Source of the DNA: Clostridiales bacterium
GTDB lineage: Bacteria; Bacillota; Clostridia; Clostridiales; Caloramatoraceae
DNA: 9,719 nucleotides
Reading direction: 5' to 3'
Assembly (NCBI GenBank): GCA_026416355.1
Contig: JAOAFH010000018.1
Location: forward strand, 1 to 9,719
Shown piece by piece: positions 6,617-9,719 of this stretch (position 1 is the first letter of the stretch; each line of letters starts with the position of its first letter). Position numbers and translations under genes: made by a program. The notes under the pieces were generated by a model, which saw only the letters and a list, made by a program, of their open reading frames with translations, searched no databases and was not told the origin of the DNA.

Positions 6617-7645
6617 CTATTTTCTTAATACTAAGTATTTTATTACTCCAACAAGTAAAATAAACATACTTATAATTCCAAATGGGGGATAAAAAAGCTT
6701 TATTAAATTTGCAAATCCTAGATATGTAAAAGGAATAGAAACTAAAGTTATTGCTAACAATGCAAATATATAGTTTACATTTAGGCTATTTTGAATTCTT
6801 TTAGACAAACTGTACAAACACCCAACTTCAGTTGTAAACATCTCAAGCCATATAATTATTGTTAAATAAAATGGCAATAATGGACCAAAGTTTTTTGCAA
6901 CATAAAGGTTTGGTACCTCACTTGAAAATGTTCCTGGATAAAAACTAAGTACATTATAATTAACAATAAGTGCAAGTATAGTTAATACAACACTTCCTAT
7001 TAAGCACCCTTTTATAAAGCTCCATCTGCTGTTTATTTCCTTTGTCATTGGATATAGAACTCCTATTGATGTCATAAAATTAAATGAAGCATATATAATA
7101 CTTGAAAACCAAACAAAATTACCAGAATAAAAAGGCATGTTAGTTAAAAAAGTAAGTTTGCTTTCACTATATACAAATAAACCTAGAATAACTACAATAG
7201 ATGAGGATAGTGGAACAATTATTGAATTTATTGCAATTACTCCTGTTGTTGATAGCGCAGCAACCAAAAATGATACTGTTGCCATAATAAGTGAACCATA
7301 TATCCTGTTTATCCCTATGTACTCATTCAGCATCGCTCCTCCACCTGAGATCATTATTGTATTGCTAAAAAACATAAATAATGTAATCATTAAATCTGCT
7401 ATAAATCCTAGTTTTTTACCTAAGCTGTAACAAACTAAATCGTTGTAGCTACTAAATTTATTTTTATATCCTAAATTAACAAAAATAACAGACATCAAAA
7501 CATATAAAACAAAGCACACTAATATTCCAAATCCACTAAAGCGACCAAACCTAGAGAAAAATTGAAGTACTTCCTGTCCTGAAGCTAAACCAGCGCCTAT
7601 TATGGTTCCAATAAATACAGCAGCAATCTTAAGTTCATCCTTCAA
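6617..7645 (-). CDS. ykvI: YkvI-family membrane protein (LeuT-fold transporter-like)
   Basis: Integral membrane protein of 342 residues, close to B. subtilis YkvI. About ten hydrophobic helices are visible (roughly 5-26, 36-58, 80-105, 116-136, 139-159, 178-200, 210-236, 255-277, 292-312 and 318-338). The first helix carries the family segment GTIIGAGLASGQEVLQFF (13-30). Its glycine break is typical of the unwound substrate and ion site in LeuT-fold transporters. A GGGA motif lies at 101-104. The start is TTG at 7645, supported by GGGGG (7658-7654) 8 nt upstream; there is no usable in-frame ATG. It is divergent from the NIF3 gene and upstream of the lipoprotein gene. Its substrate is unknown, and an amino acid or similar small solute is only a guess from the superfamily. 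Confidence 0.88.
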   Translation of the reverse strand: MKDELKIAAVFIGTIIGAGLASGQEVLQFFSRFGRFSGFGILVCFVLYVLMSVIFVNLGYKNKFSSYNDLVCYSLGKKLGFIADLMITLFMFFSNTIMISGGGAMLNEYIGINRIYGSLIMATVSFLVAALSTTGVIAINSIIVPLSSSIVVILGLFVYSESKLTFLTNMPFYSGNFVWFSSIIYASFNFMTSIGVLYPMTKEINSRWSFIKGCLIGSVVLTILALIVNYNVLSFYPGTFSSEVPNLYVAKNFGPLLPFYLTIIIWLEMFTTEVGCLYSLSKRIQNSLNVNYIFALLAITLVSIPFTYLGFANLIKLFYPPFGIISMFILLVGVIKYLVLRK

Positions 7646-7696
7646 CTTAAAATCCCCCTTATTTACAATTCTTTTAAATTTTATTCGTATATATTG

Positions 7697-7732
7697 CTAT
7701 TAATTACATTAAATATTTGGTAAAATTAATAG
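7697..7732. repeat. 9-bp perfect inverted repeat in the ykvI/nif3 divergent region
   Basis: CTATTAATT at 7697-7705 is the exact reverse complement of AATTAATAG at 7724-7732, with 18 nt between. Allowing a two-base bulge, the arms extend inward through TTAC/GTAA. It lies in the 112-nt gap between divergent genes, ending 13 nt before the nif3 ribosome binding site. It could be an operator or a short leader hairpin. The very AT-rich context weakens the case. No convincing promoter stands out on either strand of this gap. Confidence 0.35.
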
Positions 7733-7757
7733 TGAGTATTTTTTAGGAGGGGTTTGA

Positions 7758-8582
7758 ATGATTACTACTAAAGATATAATGGATTTAGCTCTAAAGCTTG
7801 CAGGAATAAATGAGGTACCATGTGATTCTGGAATTATAGTCGAAGGAGAAAATATTAAAAAAATACTTTTTGGAATAGATATGGATACACCCGAGTTGCT
7901 TTTAGCAAAAGAGCTAGGCTATGACCTAGTTATTAGCCATCATCCACACACAGGAGAACCAGATATCAATTTTCACAACGTGTTAAATAGACAAATTGAT
8001 AAAATGGTTGAATTTGGTGTACCAATAAATAAAGCACAAAAGGCACTTAGGGAAAAAATACAAAATCTTGAGCGTGCTTCACATCCAAGAAATTTTGATA
8101 GAATACAATCATTTGCAAAGCTTATGAATATGCCATATATGAATATTCATATGCCTTGCGATATAATTACAGAAAATTTTGTTCAAAATCATATTAATTC
8201 AAAACTTAGTGATAAACCTAAGGCAACACTTAACGATGTTATAAATACACTACTTGAAATACAAGAATATCAAAAATCACCTATAAAGCCTGTTATAAGA
8301 GTAGGCTCTCCTGATGATTATGCAGGAAAAATAGCTGTTTTAATGGCAGGTGGAACAAATGGTGGTGAGAAGGTATTTAAATCCTATTTCGAAGCAGGTG
8401 TTGGAACTATTATTTGTATGCACGTTCCTGATGATGTTAGAAAGGCTGTAATCGAACAAAATATAGGAAATGTTATAGTTGCGGGACATATGCCATCTGA
8501 TTCAATTGGAATAAATATACTTATAGATGAAATGATTAAGTTAGGACTTGAAGTTACATCGATGAGTGGAATCATTAGATAG
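7758..8582 (+). CDS. NIF3-like dinuclear metal centre protein
   Basis: Cytosolic member of the NIF3 (NGG1p-interacting factor 3) family, whose proteins usually form ring-shaped oligomers with a two-metal site; some have been linked to GTP cyclohydrolase I type 2 activity, but that role is not established here. The metal-binding motifs are recognisable: SHHPH with H61 and H62, HMPCD with D135 (family HTNLD), and GHMPSD with H244 and D248 (family GHxxxE, so Asp replaces Glu). At 274 residues it lacks the PII-like insert of the 370-residue Bacillus type. The H62-D135 distance is about 73 residues against about 37 in E. coli YbgI, so it has an extra charged helical stretch (about 76-120). AGGAGGGG (7745-7752) sits 5 nt before the ATG. 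The SpoIID/LytB gene follows after 10 nt, so they are probably co-transcribed. Confidence 0.88.
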   Translation: MITTKDIMDLALKLAGINEVPCDSGIIVEGENIKKILFGIDMDTPELLLAKELGYDLVISHHPHTGEPDINFHNVLNRQIDKMVEFGVPINKAQKALREKIQNLERASHPRNFDRIQSFAKLMNMPYMNIHMPCDIITENFVQNHINSKLSDKPKATLNDVINTLLEIQEYQKSPIKPVIRVGSPDDYAGKIAVLMAGGTNGGEKVFKSYFEAGVGTIICMHVPDDVRKAVIEQNIGNVIVAGHMPSDSIGINILIDEMIKLGLEVTSMSGIIR

Positions 8583-8592
8583 GGGTGATAGT

Positions 8593-9719
8593 TTGAAAAA
8601 AATAAAAACAACACTCTATTTTCTAGTCTTTTTATCTATTATCCTTGGTGTATCTTATTATTTTCTTTTATATAAAGAAAAGACAATAGAATGTGGTATT
8701 GTTACTGACTATAAAGAGGAAAAGAAAAACTATGTGGTAACATTATATTTTGACAGCAAAACTGAAAAGGTAAAAATACCAAAGAATAAGTTTGATGTAT
8801 CAAAAATAGCTTATAACATTAAAATGAAGGGAATGTTTTTATCATATGTAGCACCTTCTCAACAATTAGAAGGAACATTTAGCTCTAGGGATAAAAACAG
8901 TATTCAAGTAGAAGATAAAACATATACTGCAGTAGATACAATAGAATATATAATTTTTGAAAACTCTAAACCAAAATCAGTATCAAGAAAATATTTTGTT
9001 GTAGGCAATTCAGGTTATAGCTACCTACTAAACCAAGATGGAAAAATTAAGAGAATAATAATTAATTCTCCTCCCAAACGTGAAACCATTAGAGTAGGTA
9101 TTTCTCTTAATAACAACAATAAATATTTTCATAAAACCCTAACACTATATTCCAAAAGGAGTATAGAAATATCTGATGGAATTCAAACATACAAAATCCC
9201 TTCAACCGATAAGGTTTTAATACAATTTGAAAATAATAAAATTAAGCTATACCAAAAATCCAAGGAAAATCAAAACAATATATTTGAAACTTCAAATAAA
9301 ATTAAAATTACTCCATATAAAAATTCATCTATCATTGTGGAAACAGCAGATAAAGTTCAAACAGAAACTACAGACCAAAATAATCAACTAAACACTACCT
9401 CCATTTTTAAACCTTCTTACCCAGGAATAATTGAAATAGTTCCAAATAAAGACGGTTTTTTAGTTATAAATGAGGTAAATATAGATGATTATTTATTATA
9501 TGTTGTTCCATCTGAGGTTCCTTATTCTGCTGGTTATGAAGGCTATAAGGCTCAAACTATTGCAGCAAGAACATATGCAGTTTCCGATATGCTAATTGGC
9601 AGGTTTGAAAAATATGGTTTCCATGTTGATGATTCAACATATAGCCAAGTTTATAACAGTCAACCAACAAATGATTTAGTTAGAAAGGCTGTTGCTGAAA
9701 CCGCAGGTTTAGTCATGAC
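8593..9719 (+). CDS. SpoIID/LytB-domain protein, membrane-anchored (3' end cut by window)
   Basis: Partial: 375 residues are visible and the frame is open at the window end. The start is TTG at 8593, with GGGGTGA (8582-8588) overlapping the nif3 stop. The N-terminus KKIKTTLYFLVFLSIILGVS continues into SYYFLLY, an uncleaved-looking membrane anchor (about 7-27) that would place the rest outside the cell. Residues 30-290 form a lysine-rich, beta-type region I do not recognise. The SpoIID/LytB domain starts near 296: IDDYLLYVVPSEVPYS (297-312) then KAQTIAARTY (319-328). E308 matches the catalytic glutamate of SpoIID, a lytic transglycosylase acting on peptidoglycan with stripped stems. SQVYNSQ follows further on. 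The cysteines of sporulation SpoIID near that motif are absent. It is therefore more likely a LytB-like wall protein than SpoIID itself. Confidence 0.88.
   Translation, partial: MKKIKTTLYFLVFLSIILGVSYYFLLYKEKTIECGIVTDYKEEKKNYVVTLYFDSKTEKVKIPKNKFDVSKIAYNIKMKGMFLSYVAPSQQLEGTFSSRDKNSIQVEDKTYTAVDTIEYIIFENSKPKSVSRKYFVVGNSGYSYLLNQDGKIKRIIINSPPKRETIRVGISLNNNNKYFHKTLTLYSKRSIEISDGIQTYKIPSTDKVLIQFENNKIKLYQKSKENQNNIFETSNKIKITPYKNSSIIVETADKVQTETTDQNNQLNTTSIFKPSYPGIIEIVPNKDGFLVINEVNIDDYLLYVVPSEVPYSAGYEGYKAQTIAARTYAVSDMLIGRFEKYGFHVDDSTYSQVYNSQPTNDLVRKAVAETAGLVM

Overview
This AT-rich window looks like a chromosomal segment of a low-GC Firmicute, most likely a Clostridiaceae-type organism. The reasons are the AT-rich codon use, strong GGAGG-type ribosome binding sites, TTG starts, and typical clostridial families: a UgpC/MsmK-type sugar ATPase with LacI and PucR-type regulators, a YkvI-family transporter, a NIF3 protein and a SpoIID/LytB protein. 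The species cannot be fixed from the sequence. There are no RNA genes, insertion sequences, CRISPR arrays or phage genes.

Layout. (1) 63-1235 (+) is an RlmI-like 23S rRNA methyltransferase. It ends against a bidirectional hairpin terminator (1236-1288) shared with the convergent minus-strand block. (2) 5072-1287 (-) is a tightly packed four-gene operon in the order ugpC (sugar ABC ATPase), PucR/CdaR-type regulator, LacI-family regulator, comB. Gaps are 5-14 nt. It has no permease or binding-protein genes, so the ATPase probably serves transporters encoded elsewhere, and the two regulators probably respond to carbohydrate supply. (3) 5073-5429 looks empty at first, but the minus strand carries a good SigA-type promoter (TTGTAA-17-TATAAT), a ribosome binding site and a 53-residue lysine-rich ORF (5342-5181). 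Between that ORF and ugpC, a leader segment can pair with the ugpC start-codon region. (4) 7645-5430 (-) holds a YkvI-like ten-helix membrane protein followed by a lipoprotein of unknown function with propeller-like segments. (5) From 7758 (+), divergent from ykvI, a NIF3-family metal protein is followed 10 nt later by a membrane-anchored SpoIID/LytB protein cut by the window end.

The window is mostly housekeeping and regulatory. I see no complete new defence or mobile system. The signals most worth a second look are the small 53-residue ORF with its own promoter, the inverted repeat that could bury the ugpC start codon, the orphan comB in a sugar-regulation operon, and the divergent NIF3 and SpoIID variants.
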